Shown here: piece by piece, positions 52,066 to 61,001 of the stretch | Position numbering within the stretch: the first letter of the stretch is position 1 | Layout: every line of letters begins with the position of its first letter | Assembly: GCA_002729515.1 (NCBI GenBank) | Contig: PBYF01000010.1 | Location: 1-64,000, forward strand | From: Deltaproteobacteria bacterium | GTDB lineage: Bacteria; Myxococcota_A; UBA9160; SMWR01 | DNA: 64,000 bases | Direction of reading: 5' to 3' | Position numbers and translations under genes: made by a program | The notes under the pieces: model-generated | What the model saw: only the letters and a program-made list of their open reading frames with translations | Told to the model about the DNA's origin: nothing | Databases searched by the model: none

Positions 52066-53250
52066 ATGCCGGGTCCGCTGACGGGTGTACGCATCGTCGA
52101 CTGCACGAATATGATCTCGGGACCCATGGCCACGATGATCCTCGGCGACCAGGGCGCAGACGTGCTGAAGATCGAGGCGCCCGGAACTGGAGACCTCGTG
52201 CGGCACATGGGGTCGGGGCGCCGCGGCATGGCGCCGACCTTCGCGACGGTGAACCGCAACAAGCGTTCGGTGGTACTGAATCTTCGCGAGCCCCGCGGGC
52301 TCGAACTGCTCGAACGACTCGTGTCGGGGGCCGACGTCTTCGTGCAGAACTTTCGTCCCGGGACGGCGGAGCGCATGGGGATCGGTGAGGAAGTGCTGCG
52401 CCGCGTGCAGCCAGACCTGGTCTATGTGTCGATCTCCGGTTTCGGCGAGACGGGACCCTACGCTAAAAAGCGGGTCTACGACCCGATCGTCCAGGCGCTT
52501 TCCGGACTCGCTTCGATCCAGGCCGATCGCACCACCGGGCGCCCGCATATGCTGCGGCTCATCGTGCCGGACAAGCTGACCGCCCTCACCGCGGCCCAGG
52601 CCATCACGGCGGCCCTCTTCGCCCGCGCGCGCACCGGGACCGGGCAACACGTGCGGCTCTCGATGCTCGACGCCACGGTCTCCTTCCTCTGGCATGAAGC
52701 CATGGCGGGCTACACTTGGGTGGGCGACGAGACGGAGCGCGCGCGCCCGCAACTCGCACAGGACCTGGTCTTCAAAACGACCGACGGCTTCATGACGGCG
52801 GGCACCGTCGCCGACGCTGAATGGCAGGGCTTCTGCAGGGCGGCCAACCGGCCCGAATGGCGGGACGATCCGCGCTTTGCCACCACCGGCGCCCGGGTCC
52901 TACACGTCGAGGAACGGCTCGCGCGAATGCAGGAGGTGCTCGCCGGCGCCACCACGGACGAATGGCTCGAGCGGCTCGACGCCGAAGGGGTCCCATGCGC
53001 GCCGATCCTGAGCCGCTCGGAACTCTTGAGCCACCCGCAGCTCGCCGCCAACGAGCTCGTGGTGGAGGGAACTCATCCTCACGCCGGCCCGATGCGCCAA
53101 CCCCGCCACGCCGCCCGCTTCGATGCGACGCCGGCAGAACTGCGTCTACCCGCCCCGCTCCTCGGCGAACACACCGATGAGGTTCTGGCAGAACTGGGAC
53201 TCGACGCCGAACAGGTCACGACGTTGCGTCGCGACGGCATTCTCGACTGA
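52066..53250 (+). CDS. Class III (CaiB/BaiF) CoA-transferase, single domain
   Basis: 394 residues, the normal single-domain length, unlike the two fused copies at 22208 and 24657. [20 protein letters not shown] at the start, [53 protein letters not shown] and [16 protein letters not shown] are family blocks. At the position that is D in GQ-x-(I/V)-D of both halves of the neighbour at 22208, this protein has R (HVRLS); whether the catalytic Asp is affected needs structural alignment. ATG 52066 has GGAG about 9 bases upstream. It converges with the thiolase. Confidence 0.88.
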   Translation: MPGPLTGVRIVDCTNMISGPMATMILGDQGADVLKIEAPGTGDLVRHMGSGRRGMAPTFATVNRNKRSVVLNLREPRGLELLERLVSGADVFVQNFRPGTAERMGIGEEVLRRVQPDLVYVSISGFGETGPYAKKRVYDPIVQALSGLASIQADRTTGRPHMLRLIVPDKLTALTAAQAITAALFARARTGTGQHVRLSMLDATVSFLWHEAMAGYTWVGDETERARPQLAQDLVFKTTDGFMTAGTVADAEWQGFCRAANRPEWRDDPRFATTGARVLHVEERLARMQEVLAGATTDEWLERLDAEGVPCAPILSRSELLSHPQLAANELVVEGTHPHAGPMRQPRHAARFDATPAELRLPAPLLGEHTDEVLAELGLDAEQVTTLRRDGILD

Positions 53251-53268
53251 ACCCCAGGAACGTTCGAG

Positions 53269-54504
53269 TCAGATCCGCTCGAGCACGGTGGCGATCCCCA
53301 TTCCGCCGCCGATGCACATCGTCACCAGACCCGTCGTCTCGTCCCGGCGCTCGAGTTCGTCGAGGAGCGTGCCGATCAGCATCCCGCCGGTGGCACCGAG
53401 CGGGTGGCCCAGGGCGATGGCGCCGCCGTTCACGTTGACCTTCTCGGGATCGAGGCCCAGGTTGCGCATGGTCTGGAGCGGGACGGCGGCAAAAGCCTCG
53501 TTGATCTCGGTGAGGTCGATGTCCGAAACCGCCAGGCCCGCCTTCTTCAGACACTTTTCACTGGCCGGGGTCGGCGCCGTCAGCATGATGATGGGCTCGC
53601 TTCCGGCGGTGGCTGTGGCGACGAAGCGCGCGCGGGGCTTCATGCCGTGGGCCTTCGCGTATTCTGGAGAGGCGACAAGCACGGCGCTCGCACCATCCAC
53701 GATACCTGAAGAATTCCCCGGATGATGAACGTGCTCGATTCCCGAAAGCTCCGTGTAACGCGCCAGAGCGCGCTCGTCGAAACTCGCGCTACCGCCCTTC
53801 GGTACATGGGCGCCAAGCTTCGCGAAAGACGGCTCCAGCTTCGCGAGCCCGTCGACGGCAGTCCCGGCCCGGGGATGCTCGTCTCGGTCGATCGCGAGAT
53901 TGCCTTCGCGGTCGTGTACGGGGATCAAGCTTGCGTCGAAGCGGCCTTCCTTCTGGGCGAGTTCGCAACGCCGCTGGCTCTGCGCCGCGAAGGAGTCGAC
54001 GTCTTCACGCGAGAAGCCCTCCAGCGTAGCGATCAGGTCCGCCGAGATGCCCTGAGGCACCATCGGATGCAACTCGGCGAGGTGAGGGTTGTGCCCATCG
54101 AGCCCGGACTTGGTCGAGCCCATCGGCCAGCGCGACATGCTCTCGACGCCGCCTCCGATCACCAGGTCTTGCTGACCCGCCATCACCCCCTGGGCAGCGA
54201 AGTTCACCGCTTGCTGTCCGGAACCGCAGAACCGGTTCAGCGTGACGCCGCTCGCCCCCTCGGCGGGCCAACCCGCATTGAGGACAGCCATGCGCGCGAT
54301 ATCTGCGCCCTGTTCACCGACGTCGGACACGCAGCCTGCGATCAGATCCTCGACATCCGCAGGGTCGAAGCCGTTGCGATCCTTCAGCGCGTTCAGGCAC
54401 GTCGAGAGCAGATCCTGCGGGTGAATTCCCGAGAGTGCACCGACCTCGGCCTTGCCCTTGCCCCGAGGCGTGCGGACTGCGTCGATGATCCAGGCTTCAC
54501 CCAT
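53269..54504 (-). CDS. Acetyl-CoA acetyltransferase (thiolase)
   Basis: 411 residues, full-length degradative-type thiolase. The nucleophile Cys93 sits in [11 protein letters not shown], the substrate loop in [11 protein letters not shown], and the second active-site Cys in [13 protein letters not shown]-terminal [18 protein letters not shown] is the family start. ATG 54504 has AGGAGG about 8 bases upstream, a textbook Shine-Dalgarno. It splits or condenses acetoacyl-CoA in beta-oxidation or the start of PHB and mevalonate-like routes; the neighbouring CoA-transferase and UbiA enzyme are on other transcripts. This thiolase is different in type from the SCP-x copy at 5701. Confidence 0.94.
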   Translation of the reverse strand: MGEAWIIDAVRTPRGKGKAEVGALSGIHPQDLLSTCLNALKDRNGFDPADVEDLIAGCVSDVGEQGADIARMAVLNAGWPAEGASGVTLNRFCGSGQQAVNFAAQGVMAGQQDLVIGGGVESMSRWPMGSTKSGLDGHNPHLAELHPMVPQGISADLIATLEGFSREDVDSFAAQSQRRCELAQKEGRFDASLIPVHDREGNLAIDRDEHPRAGTAVDGLAKLEPSFAKLGAHVPKGGSASFDERALARYTELSGIEHVHHPGNSSGIVDGASAVLVASPEYAKAHGMKPRARFVATATAGSEPIIMLTAPTPASEKCLKKAGLAVSDIDLTEINEAFAAVPLQTMRNLGLDPEKVNVNGGAIALGHPLGATGGMLIGTLLDELERRDETTGLVTMCIGGGMGIATVLERI

Positions 54505-54602
54505 CTCGAACCTCCTGCGCGTGTGGATTGGCGGACGGACTCTACCAGAACGCGGCGACGCTCCCGGAAGGCGGCTGTTCCGCGCCCTGCTGCCGGCTCT
54601 GA

Positions 54603-55607
54603 TCAGGTGAGATGCACGGGCCAGAACGCGTCGATGAGCAGGCCCACGACCAGCAACAGGCCGGCGAGACGCGTCACGAGGAAGACCCAGGCCACGTACC
54701 AGAGCGGCCAGAGCGGGTAGCCGGCCGGCGGTGCGTCGGGCTTGGGCTCGTTGAGAACGCGGAGCACCTTGATGAGCTTGGGCGCCGCCCCGAAGACGAG
54801 AAGCGTCCATACACCCAGAGTTCCCGTCAGCACCAGGCAGAACACCAGCACAAAGAACGAGACCAGCAGTTCCTGAGCCAGGAAGAGCGCGCGGTCACGG
54901 CCCAAGACGACCGGAAGCGTGCGGATTCCCTTCTCCGAATCGGCCTCGAACTTGTCCACGTGCTTTCCGATCAGCACGCACATCACCAGGAGCGCGTAGG
55001 GAAGGCTCGCGACCAGGACCCAGGCCGGGAGGGTCGCCGTGGTGACGTAGTAGGTGCCACCGATCATCAGCGGACCCCACACCAGGAAGACGCCCGGCTC
55101 GCCCAGTCCGCGGTGCTTCAGCTTGAGCGGTGGCGCCACGTAGAAGACGCTGATGAACAGGCCGAGCAACGCGAAGAATGCGACCGGCCAGCCGCGCAGT
55201 TCCGTGAGGCTGACGAGAATGGCCAGATCGAGGAGGTTCACCAAGGCGATGGCGAGCAACAGGCCGGACTTCGACACCAGCCCCGACAGCACCGGGTGCG
55301 GGGCGTACTGTCCGCGCACGTAGCCCTCGGTATCGACACCGGCTTCGAGATCGAAGTAGTCGTTGATCATGTTGTTGGCGGCGTGGGCGAGCACGAGCCC
55401 CAGGAAGGCGAGGGCGAAGCCCGCCCAGCTCTTCTCACCCGGCGCGGCCGCAGCGAGCAGACCCCCGATCGCCGCCGACGTGATCGTCATCGGAAAGACG
55501 CTGGCGCGCGTGATGAGAAGCCAACGCGAAACGACATCCATGTCGTCTTGTGAGCCGAGGTTCTGGGTGCGCAGGATCTCGCCCCAGTTCTGGATCACAC
55601 TCGCCAC
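54603..55607 (-). CDS. UbiA-family prenyltransferase, MenA-like
   Basis: 334 residues, eight to nine membrane helices. The Asp-rich motif [16 protein letters not shown] is the 1,4-dihydroxy-2-naphthoate octaprenyltransferase or related MenA/UbiA pattern; a second loop ([20 protein letters not shown]) carries the other Asp and Arg residues. The enzyme attaches a polyprenyl chain to an aromatic or quinone head; the head group cannot be named because no menaquinone genes flank it. GTG 55607 has GGAGG about 6 bases upstream. The 5-prime end is only 62 bp from the monooxygenase, so the genes may form one transcript. Confidence 0.85.
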   Translation of the reverse strand: MASVIQNWGEILRTQNLGSQDDMDVVSRWLLITRASVFPMTITSAAIGGLLAAAAPGEKSWAGFALAFLGLVLAHAANNMINDYFDLEAGVDTEGYVRGQYAPHPVLSGLVSKSGLLLAIALVNLLDLAILVSLTELRGWPVAFFALLGLFISVFYVAPPLKLKHRGLGEPGVFLVWGPLMIGGTYYVTTATLPAWVLVASLPYALLVMCVLIGKHVDKFEADSEKGIRTLPVVLGRDRALFLAQELLVSFFVLVFCLVLTGTLGVWTLLVFGAAPKLIKVLRVLNEPKPDAPPAGYPLWPLWYVAWVFLVTRLAGLLLVVGLLIDAFWPVHLT

Positions 55608-55669
55608 GAAGACCTCCGCCCGATGCTCTCAGGATAGCGATTCACCGACATCGACGGAAAGCTCCCCGC

Positions 55670-56524
55670 CTAGCGAATGAACGACTCAGAGAACTGCTCC
55701 AGAGCGGCACGCTTCTCGTCAACGCTGGTCCCCGGACCAAGCGAGAAGAAGAGCGGATAATTGACGAGCGCCGTTACCCCCTGGTCTTCGGCACGCTGAA
55801 AGGCATCGCGACTCGGGGGCGTAGCCAATGCCATAATGATCTCGTAATCGCCGCTGGCCCCGGCATCCTTTCGGTGACCGCGAAGCGTCTCGACGATTCC
55901 CGGGATGTCCTCGGGCGCGTTCCCGGCGCTGAGCCAGCCGTCGAAGCGCGCCGCCCGGCGCATCGCTGGAGGGCTCGCGCCGCCGATGTAGATCGGAATC
56001 GGCGCCGGCGGCACCGGAGACATCTGCAGCCGACCGAAATCGAATAACTCTCCGTGGTGTTCCACCATCCCACCCCGCCAGAGGTCGCGCACCACCTCGA
56101 GTGTCTCATCGAGCTGCCGGCCGCGTTTGCTGAAGTCCATGCCGAGGTCATCGTGCTCCTCTCGCACCCAGCCAGCACCGGCACCGAGTGCCACGCGTCC
56201 GTTCGAAAGCACCGCGGCCGTAGCTACCGACTTGGCCACCAGCAGGGGGTGACGCAGGGTCGGCAAGTAGACGGAGGTCGTAAACTGCAGTCGCGAGGTC
56301 ACCACTGCCATAGCGGAGATCGCGGCCCAGGATTCGGGAAACTCCGTATCGGCCTCGAATGGTGGAGTGCCGTCCGAAGCGTAGGGGTACTTCGATTCGA
56401 GCTTCTCGGAAATGGCGACGTGGTCCGAGACGAAGGCCCCGTGGAAGCCCACGTCTTCGCAGATCTTCGCCAACTCGACGAGTTGGTCCGTCTCTGTGAA
56501 AGAAAGAGCCTGCCAGTACTTCAT
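55670..56524 (-). CDS. Luciferase-like monooxygenase (LLM class)
   Basis: 284 residues. MKYWQALSF is followed by GFHGAFVSDHVAISEK, LQFTTSVYLPTLRHPLLVA, GAGAGWVREEHDDLGMDF and PIPIYIGGASPPAMRRAARF, the family blocks. It belongs to the same branch as the enzyme at 40607 and probably uses F420 or FMN. The ATG at 56524 overlaps the stop of the SDR gene upstream (ATGA), so the pair is translated together. An SDR plus a monooxygenase acting on one alcohol-ketone pair is the simplest reading; not shown. Confidence 0.86.
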   Translation of the reverse strand: MKYWQALSFTETDQLVELAKICEDVGFHGAFVSDHVAISEKLESKYPYASDGTPPFEADTEFPESWAAISAMAVVTSRLQFTTSVYLPTLRHPLLVAKSVATAAVLSNGRVALGAGAGWVREEHDDLGMDFSKRGRQLDETLEVVRDLWRGGMVEHHGELFDFGRLQMSPVPPAPIPIYIGGASPPAMRRAARFDGWLSAGNAPEDIPGIVETLRGHRKDAGASGDYEIIMALATPPSRDAFQRAEDQGVTALVNYPLFFSLGPGTSVDEKRAALEQFSESFIR

Positions 56525-57300
56525 GGCATCAACTGACCGGAATTCACGAAGAGCGTCTGACCGGTCACGAACTTCGCCCGGTCGGAGCAGAGGAAGATCG
56601 CCGATTCAGCCACGTCCTCATCCGCGGGAATTTCGGGGATCGCCATGTCGGAAACGATCTCTGAAATGACCTCATCGGTCGAGACGCCCCGCTGCTTCGC
56701 AACTCCCCCGACGTATCTCTCGACCGGCGGCCCCCACATCCACGTGGGCACCACGTGGTTTACGCGGATGCGGTGCTGACCCAGCTCGCTGGCCATGAAA
56801 TACATCGCGGTGTGCAGAGCACCCTTGGAGCTGGCGTAGGCAATCTGCGAAATGATTTTCTTGAAGCTCGACTGTGAGCCGATCAAGACGACAGAGCCGC
56901 CCCCGGTCTGTTTCATCTTCTCGGCTGCGGCCTTCACGATTTGCGTCGTTCCGATGACGTTGACCTCGAAGGCCCGCCGAAAATCCTCGCTCGTCACATC
57001 GTCGAGGCCGCCGAAGAGCGCGTCGAGCGCAGCGACCTGCACGAGACCATCGATGCGACCGAAACGCTCGACGGTGGCGGCGGCAAGCAACTCGCACTGC
57101 TCCGCGTCGGTAATGTCTCCAGGGTTCCACGCCATACGCGCCCCAGCGGGATCGATATCCTTCGCGATCGCCTGGAGAGACGCTTCGCGCCGCGCCGCAA
57201 TCATGACGTTGGCGCCATCGCGATGGGCGAGACGCGCCACCTCGCCGCCGAGTCCCTCGCCGACCCCCGTCACCAGGATCGTCTTCCCTTCGAGAATCAC
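56521..57300 (-). CDS. Short-chain dehydrogenase/reductase
   Basis: 259 residues, classical SDR. LVTGVGEGLGGEVARL is the Gly-rich nucleotide site with an unusual TGVGEGLG, AARREASLQAI follows, D-I-T near residue 64, and the catalytic SSFKKIISQIAYASSKGALH has Tyr and Lys in the Y-x3-K spacing. VNHVVPTWMWGPP replaces the usual VNAISPG. It opens the transcript on the minus strand with GGAGGG upstream of GTG 57300. Its stop overlaps the monooxygenase start. The divergent NTF2-like gene at 57370 shares the intergenic region; the three genes probably act on the same compound. Confidence 0.88.
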   Translation of the reverse strand: MILEGKTILVTGVGEGLGGEVARLAHRDGANVMIAARREASLQAIAKDIDPAGARMAWNPGDITDAEQCELLAAATVERFGRIDGLVQVAALDALFGGLDDVTSEDFRRAFEVNVIGTTQIVKAAAEKMKQTGGGSVVLIGSQSSFKKIISQIAYASSKGALHTAMYFMASELGQHRIRVNHVVPTWMWGPPVERYVGGVAKQRGVSTDEVISEIVSDMAIPEIPADEDVAESAIFLCSDRAKFVTGQTLFVNSGQLMP

Positions 57301-57313
57301 CTCGCACCCTCCC

Positions 57314-57322
57314 TGGTAGAAT
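57314..57322 (+). promoter_or_regulatory. Extended -10 box for the NTF2-like gene
   Basis: TGGTAGAAT matches the extended -10 seen at 4753, 22193 and 28619. Here it sits about 47 bases before the start at 57370, leaving a leader of roughly 40 bases that holds a GGAG Shine-Dalgarno, unlike the leaderless cases. Confidence 0.5.
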
Positions 57323-57369
57323 CTCTGCGGACCGCCATCCTACCCCAAACGCGAATCTCCGGAGACCCA

Positions 57370-57885
57370 ATGAACGAAATCGAACGGCTCCTCGCTCGGG
57401 ACGAGATCCGGCAGCTCGCGCACCGCTACGCGCTCGCTGTCGATGGGCGTGATCTCGACGCGCTCGTCGCCCTTTTCGTCCCCGACGTGCGCGTGGGACG
57501 CGACGCGTCTGGACACGTCGCGCTGCGCGAGGATTTCGACCAGCAGCTTCGGGGGATCGGCGTCTCCATCCTCTTCGTGGGCAACCATGTCATCGATTTC
57601 GACGACGACGCGCATGCCCATGGTGTCGTGTATTGCAAAGCCGAGGTCCAGGAAGGCGCAAACTGGAGTCACCAGGCGATTCAGTACCAGGACACGTATG
57701 AGAAACGAGACGGCCGTTGGTACTTCGTGCGACGCAAGCACCTCCTCTGGTACGCCGCACATCAGGAGAAAAGCCCGCTGGACCAACCGCCGGTCGACTG
57801 GCCCCACGGCACCACGGGGCGAGGCACGATCCCCGAAAGCCTCTCGAGTTGGCAACGCTTCTGGAGCGAAGAGGGGAATCAATAG
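57370..57885 (+). CDS. SnoaL/NTF2-like protein
   Basis: 171 residues, single cone-shaped alpha-plus-beta domain. IERLLARDEIRQLAHRYALA, AVDGRDLDALVALFVPDVRV, then a strand pattern ending DGRWYFVRRKHLLWY are the SnoaL_4/NTF2-like blocks. Family members are small isomerases, cyclases or dehydratases, or have no known activity; conserved His and Asp (in RYALAVDGRDLD) could be catalytic. ATG 57370 has GGAG five bases upstream. Divergent from the SDR-monooxygenase pair. Its 3-prime end overlaps the convergent DUF922-like gene by 7 bases. Confidence 0.85.
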   Translation: MNEIERLLARDEIRQLAHRYALAVDGRDLDALVALFVPDVRVGRDASGHVALREDFDQQLRGIGVSILFVGNHVIDFDDDAHAHGVVYCKAEVQEGANWSHQAIQYQDTYEKRDGRWYFVRRKHLLWYAAHQEKSPLDQPPVDWPHGTTGRGTIPESLSSWQRFWSEEGNQ

Positions 57886-58595
57886 TCCGCATCGCGGAGT
57901 TCTCGCGTGATGCGGTCATACCATTTCCGCTGGCGCTCGGGCTCTTCGCCATGAGACGTTTCCTCGTCGAACGCGGCGTTGCGCTCGAGCACGGCGCGCA
58001 AGGCGTGGCGGAGCCGGTTTTCCAATGCTTCCTGAGACGCGGCGGCTGCCTCCTCTGCGGTGTCGCCAACCGTGATGGCGGCTTCTGCAATCTCACCCGA
58101 GCGTGCGTCGAGCCGACGCGCCTCGATTTCGAAAAGAGCGAAGTGGATCTGCTCGTGTTCGAGCACGTATTCCCTGGCGAGAACGCTCTGGCTCGCATTC
58201 CACCACGAACACGCCCGGTCCATTCGAGCGTAGAAGGCCAGACCCGAGGGAACCGCCTGGTACACGAGTGCATCGCCGTCGTTCACGCGCCTCGTTTCTA
58301 AGCGAGCTTCCGGCGCCAACGGGATGTAGGCGCAGGTGGCGGCGCCCAGGCGATCGCGCACTCGGGCGAACTGGGGCGGCGGCGCAACGCCTCGGAAATC
58401 GGAGCGCGTCAGGGTGCGGTAGGGAATCGGATCGGCCCCAGCCGGAAGCCCTCCCCTGGAGAGGCTTCCGGCTGGAGCCAACCCTTTCGGTTGCGCGGAG
58501 ACGTCTCCCACAAGAAAACACGCGATCCCCAGCGCGAGTGTGGCGGAGCTTCGCGCTTCCAGCACGTGCCGAAAACAGATGCCGAGAATCTTCAC
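57879..58595 (-). CDS. Secreted DUF922-like protein with HExxH-type motif
   Basis: About 238 residues from GTG 58595. The N-terminus ends in a hydrophobic run (SATLALGIACFLVGDVSAQ) that looks like a cleaved signal peptide. The mature part shows RTLTRSDFRGVAPPPQFARV, an ACSWWNASQ block, and LEHEQIHFALFEIEARRLDA, matching the DUF922 family, which has a HExxH-like HEQIH and is predicted to be a zinc-dependent protease. Two further residues suited to bind metal lie in that helix. The start is uncertain because no Shine-Dalgarno is visible; longer frames run toward 58688. Activity untested. Confidence 0.7.
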   Translation of the reverse strand: MKILGICFRHVLEARSSATLALGIACFLVGDVSAQPKGLAPAGSLSRGGLPAGADPIPYRTLTRSDFRGVAPPPQFARVRDRLGAATCAYIPLAPEARLETRRVNDGDALVYQAVPSGLAFYARMDRACSWWNASQSVLAREYVLEHEQIHFALFEIEARRLDARSGEIAEAAITVGDTAEEAAAASQEALENRLRHALRAVLERNAAFDEETSHGEEPERQRKWYDRITRELRDADY

Positions 58596-58772
58596 GACCA
58601 CACTCGCGAGCGTATCATCGCGCGCCCGGGAAGGGACGACGCTGGACGGGATTCCCCCGGCTCGGGCTTCTAGCCTCACCGGTGCCACCGAGCGTCTGGA
58701 ATCGAACGACTTCGGCGGTGCGTCGTTCCACTAGCCGCTCGGGCGGCCGTGCGCGACTCTCGAAAAGGAGGG

Positions 58773-58778
58773 TACATT
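58773..58778 (+). promoter_or_regulatory. -10-like box close to a start codon
   Basis: TACATT ends 8 bases before the ATG at 58787. A GGAGGG purine tract lies upstream of this box, too far for ribosome binding, which suggests a leaderless start or a mis-chosen start codon. Confidence 0.35.
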
Positions 58779-58786
58779 CTGCCCTG

Positions 58787-59668
58787 ATGAAGATCGGCAT
58801 GAATCTTCCCGTGATGGTGGGCGGCCTCGACCGCGACGTGATCCTCGAATGGTCGCGGCGCATCGATGCAGGCCCTTTCTCGAGCCTCGCAGCGGGCGAA
58901 CGGATCACCTTCCCGAACCCGGAAGTCATGGTGACGCTCTCTGCGGCGGCCGCAGTCACCGAGCGCGTCCGCATCGTCTTCTCCGTACTGGTGCTTCCCA
59001 TGCACAACCCTGTCCGCATCGCAAAACAGATCGCGACGCTCGACGTTCTCTCGCAAGGACGCGTCTCGCTCGGGCTCGGCGTCGGCGGACGCGAGGAGGA
59101 TTACGCCGCGGTGGGCGCCGAGTACGACAAGGGGCTGTGGCGAAGGTTGGGTGAGCACGTCGAACTGATGCGACGCGCCTGGCGCGGCGAGAACGTGGTG
59201 CAGGGCGCGCTGCGCTCCGTCGAACCGCTGCCGATCCAGCCGGGGGGCCCAGAGCTTCTCGCGGGCTCGATGTACCCTCGGTCGATCCGCCGCGCGGCCG
59301 GCTGGGCCGACGGCATCTCGGGCTTCAGCTTCGGACCCGAAGCATCCGAGATCGCAAACCAGTTCGAGTTGACCCGCAGCGCCTGGAAGAAAGAGGGGCG
59401 CGAAACGCCCCCGCGCCTGGTCACGAGCTTCTGGTTCGCCCTGGGGCCCCGGGCGCGCGACCAACTCGACGCCTACCTGCACCGCTACCTCGAGTTCATG
59501 GGGGAGGGGGCGGCCCGCAAGCTCGCACCGACCGTCACGACCACATCACCTCGGGCGCTCCAAGACGCCACCCGCATGGTGGCCGACCTCGGCTGCGACG
59601 AGCTGATCCTGGTTCCCACCACCGCGGACCCGGACGAACTCGACCGGGTGGCGGACGCACTCGGCTGA
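58787..59668 (+). CDS. Luciferase-like monooxygenase (LLM class)
   Basis: 293 residues. MKIGMNLPVMVGGLDRDVI, SLAAGERITFPNPEVMVTL, FSVLVLPMHNPVRIAKQIAT, LGLGVGGREEDYAAVGAEY and GGPELLAGSMYPRSIRRAAG are family blocks. It is a different branch from the 40607 and 55670 enzymes by its longer C-terminal part. It would use F420 or FMN to oxidise a small molecule. Divergent from the DUF922-like gene; a possible leaderless promoter precedes it and a hairpin follows it. Substrate unknown. Confidence 0.85.
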   Translation: MKIGMNLPVMVGGLDRDVILEWSRRIDAGPFSSLAAGERITFPNPEVMVTLSAAAAVTERVRIVFSVLVLPMHNPVRIAKQIATLDVLSQGRVSLGLGVGGREEDYAAVGAEYDKGLWRRLGEHVELMRRAWRGENVVQGALRSVEPLPIQPGGPELLAGSMYPRSIRRAAGWADGISGFSFGPEASEIANQFELTRSAWKKEGRETPPRLVTSFWFALGPRARDQLDAYLHRYLEFMGEGAARKLAPTVTTTSPRALQDATRMVADLGCDELILVPTTADPDELDRVADALG

Positions 59669-59675
59669 GCCGCGC

Positions 59676-59693
59676 CGGGTCCCGAAGGACCCG
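59676..59693 (+). terminator. Perfect 7-bp hairpin with CGAA loop
   Basis: CGGGTCC (59676-59682) and GGACCCG (59687-59693) pair around a CGAA tetraloop, 8 bases after the monooxygenase stop. There is no T-tract, so termination may be weak or Rho-assisted. No gene lies between here and the MFS end at 59796. Confidence 0.45.
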
Positions 59694-59795
59694 CGATACC
59701 GGGGCTTCACGGGGGGGTCTGCTCCCCATCTAGGGGCCGACACGCTAGTCGTCGGGGGAATGCGAGAACCCGGCACGCTCAGCCCCGTGAGAAGA

Positions 59796-60992
59796 TCATT
59801 CGGGGTGCTCCCGACGCAGCAGAAAAAGTGACGTGAAGACCAGCGCGTTCATCCCCACGAACACCTCGAAGGCGATTTCGTAACTTCCGAAACGGTCGAA
59901 GCACCAGTGCGCAAACGCCGGGCCCACGCTCGCGGGCAGGAGCACCGTCATGAGGTTCCCGTAGATGGGGGCCAGGTTCCGCACCCCGAAGCACTCCGCA
60001 ATCATCAACGGGTAGACCACGTCGCGGGCCGCGTACGAGAAGCCGAACACGACCGCGAAGACCGGGAGGACGACCGGCGCAGGCAGCGCCAGCAGGATCA
60101 GCGACGAGAGCGCCAACAGCCCGAAGGCCAGGATGAATGCAACCCGCGCCGCCATGCGGTCGGCAAATAAGCCCATCATCACCTTGCTCAGAAGACCCAT
60201 CAGAATGGCAAAGCTGAAATAAGCCGTAGCCGTCTGGCGGTCGATCCCGGCGTCAGTGAGAAAGACGACGAGGAGGTCGAGAATCGCGAGGGCATAGAAG
60301 AAGAAGGAGAAGAGCGCGACGAAAAGGACCCAGAAGGAGCGCGTGCGCAGGGCGTCCCGCGACGTCATGTGCGGCCCGTCGGCAGCGAGCACACCCCGCG
60401 GCGTCGGCGCCGGTGCCGGCTTCGGATCCCCGGGCCGCCAATCGCGGACCACGCCTGCCGCGAAGGGCAGGATCAAGGCGGCACCACCGAGACCGATGGT
60501 GAGCAACGCCGTCCGCCACGACTGTTGAACCGCGAGCCAGGTCGCCACCTGTACGAAGACGACGGCGGCCAGGTTCGAGCCGGTGTAGACGATGCCGAGG
60601 GCGAGGCCCCGCCCGCGGACCACCCACTGAGACACCACGGCCCCGATCGTCACATCGCCGAGACCCGCGGTCAGAAGCCCGAGAAGCGCGTAACCCACGT
60701 AGAGGTCGGTGAGACTCGACGCGCGGCTCAGCCCCACGTAGGTGACGACGATCAAGAGCACGGCCGCGACGAGCACCGGCCGCGCGCCCACCCGCACCAC
60801 CAGCCAACCGACGACCGGGCTCGCGAGTGCCATGGCAACGGTAGTGGCAACCCGTGCGGACCCGTAGGCGGAGCGCGTCAGGTCCAGATCCGCCGTGATA
60901 TCCGCGAGCAGCGGCCCGAAGACGTAGCCGTAGCCGAGGGCCAGCTGGCAGATGAAGCATCCGAAGACGACCCAGCGCGCCCTCCCGGTCAA
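59796..60992 (-). CDS. MFS transporter
   Basis: 398 residues with about 12 hydrophobic segments. It starts RARWVVFGCFICQLALGYGY, has the loop WLVVRVGARPVLVAA and the second-half GLFADRMAARVAF, which fit the MCT-like or organic-acid branch of the MFS. It is the third gene of a minus-strand operon after the FAD dehydrogenase and the SRPBCC protein, 9 bp downstream of the latter, with AGGA before a TTG start at 60992. Its job is probably uptake of the compound that the two upstream enzymes transform. Confidence 0.85.
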   Translation of the reverse strand: MTGRARWVVFGCFICQLALGYGYVFGPLLADITADLDLTRSAYGSARVATTVAMALASPVVGWLVVRVGARPVLVAAVLLIVVTYVGLSRASSLTDLYVGYALLGLLTAGLGDVTIGAVVSQWVVRGRGLALGIVYTGSNLAAVVFVQVATWLAVQQSWRTALLTIGLGGAALILPFAAGVVRDWRPGDPKPAPAPTPRGVLAADGPHMTSRDALRTRSFWVLFVALFSFFFYALAILDLLVVFLTDAGIDRQTATAYFSFAILMGLLSKVMMGLFADRMAARVAFILAFGLLALSSLILLALPAPVVLPVFAVVFGFSYAARDVVYPLMIAECFGVRNLAPIYGNLMTVLLPASVGPAFAHWCFDRFGSYEIAFEVFVGMNALVFTSLFLLRREHPE

Positions 60993-61001
60993 GCTGCGGT
61001 C

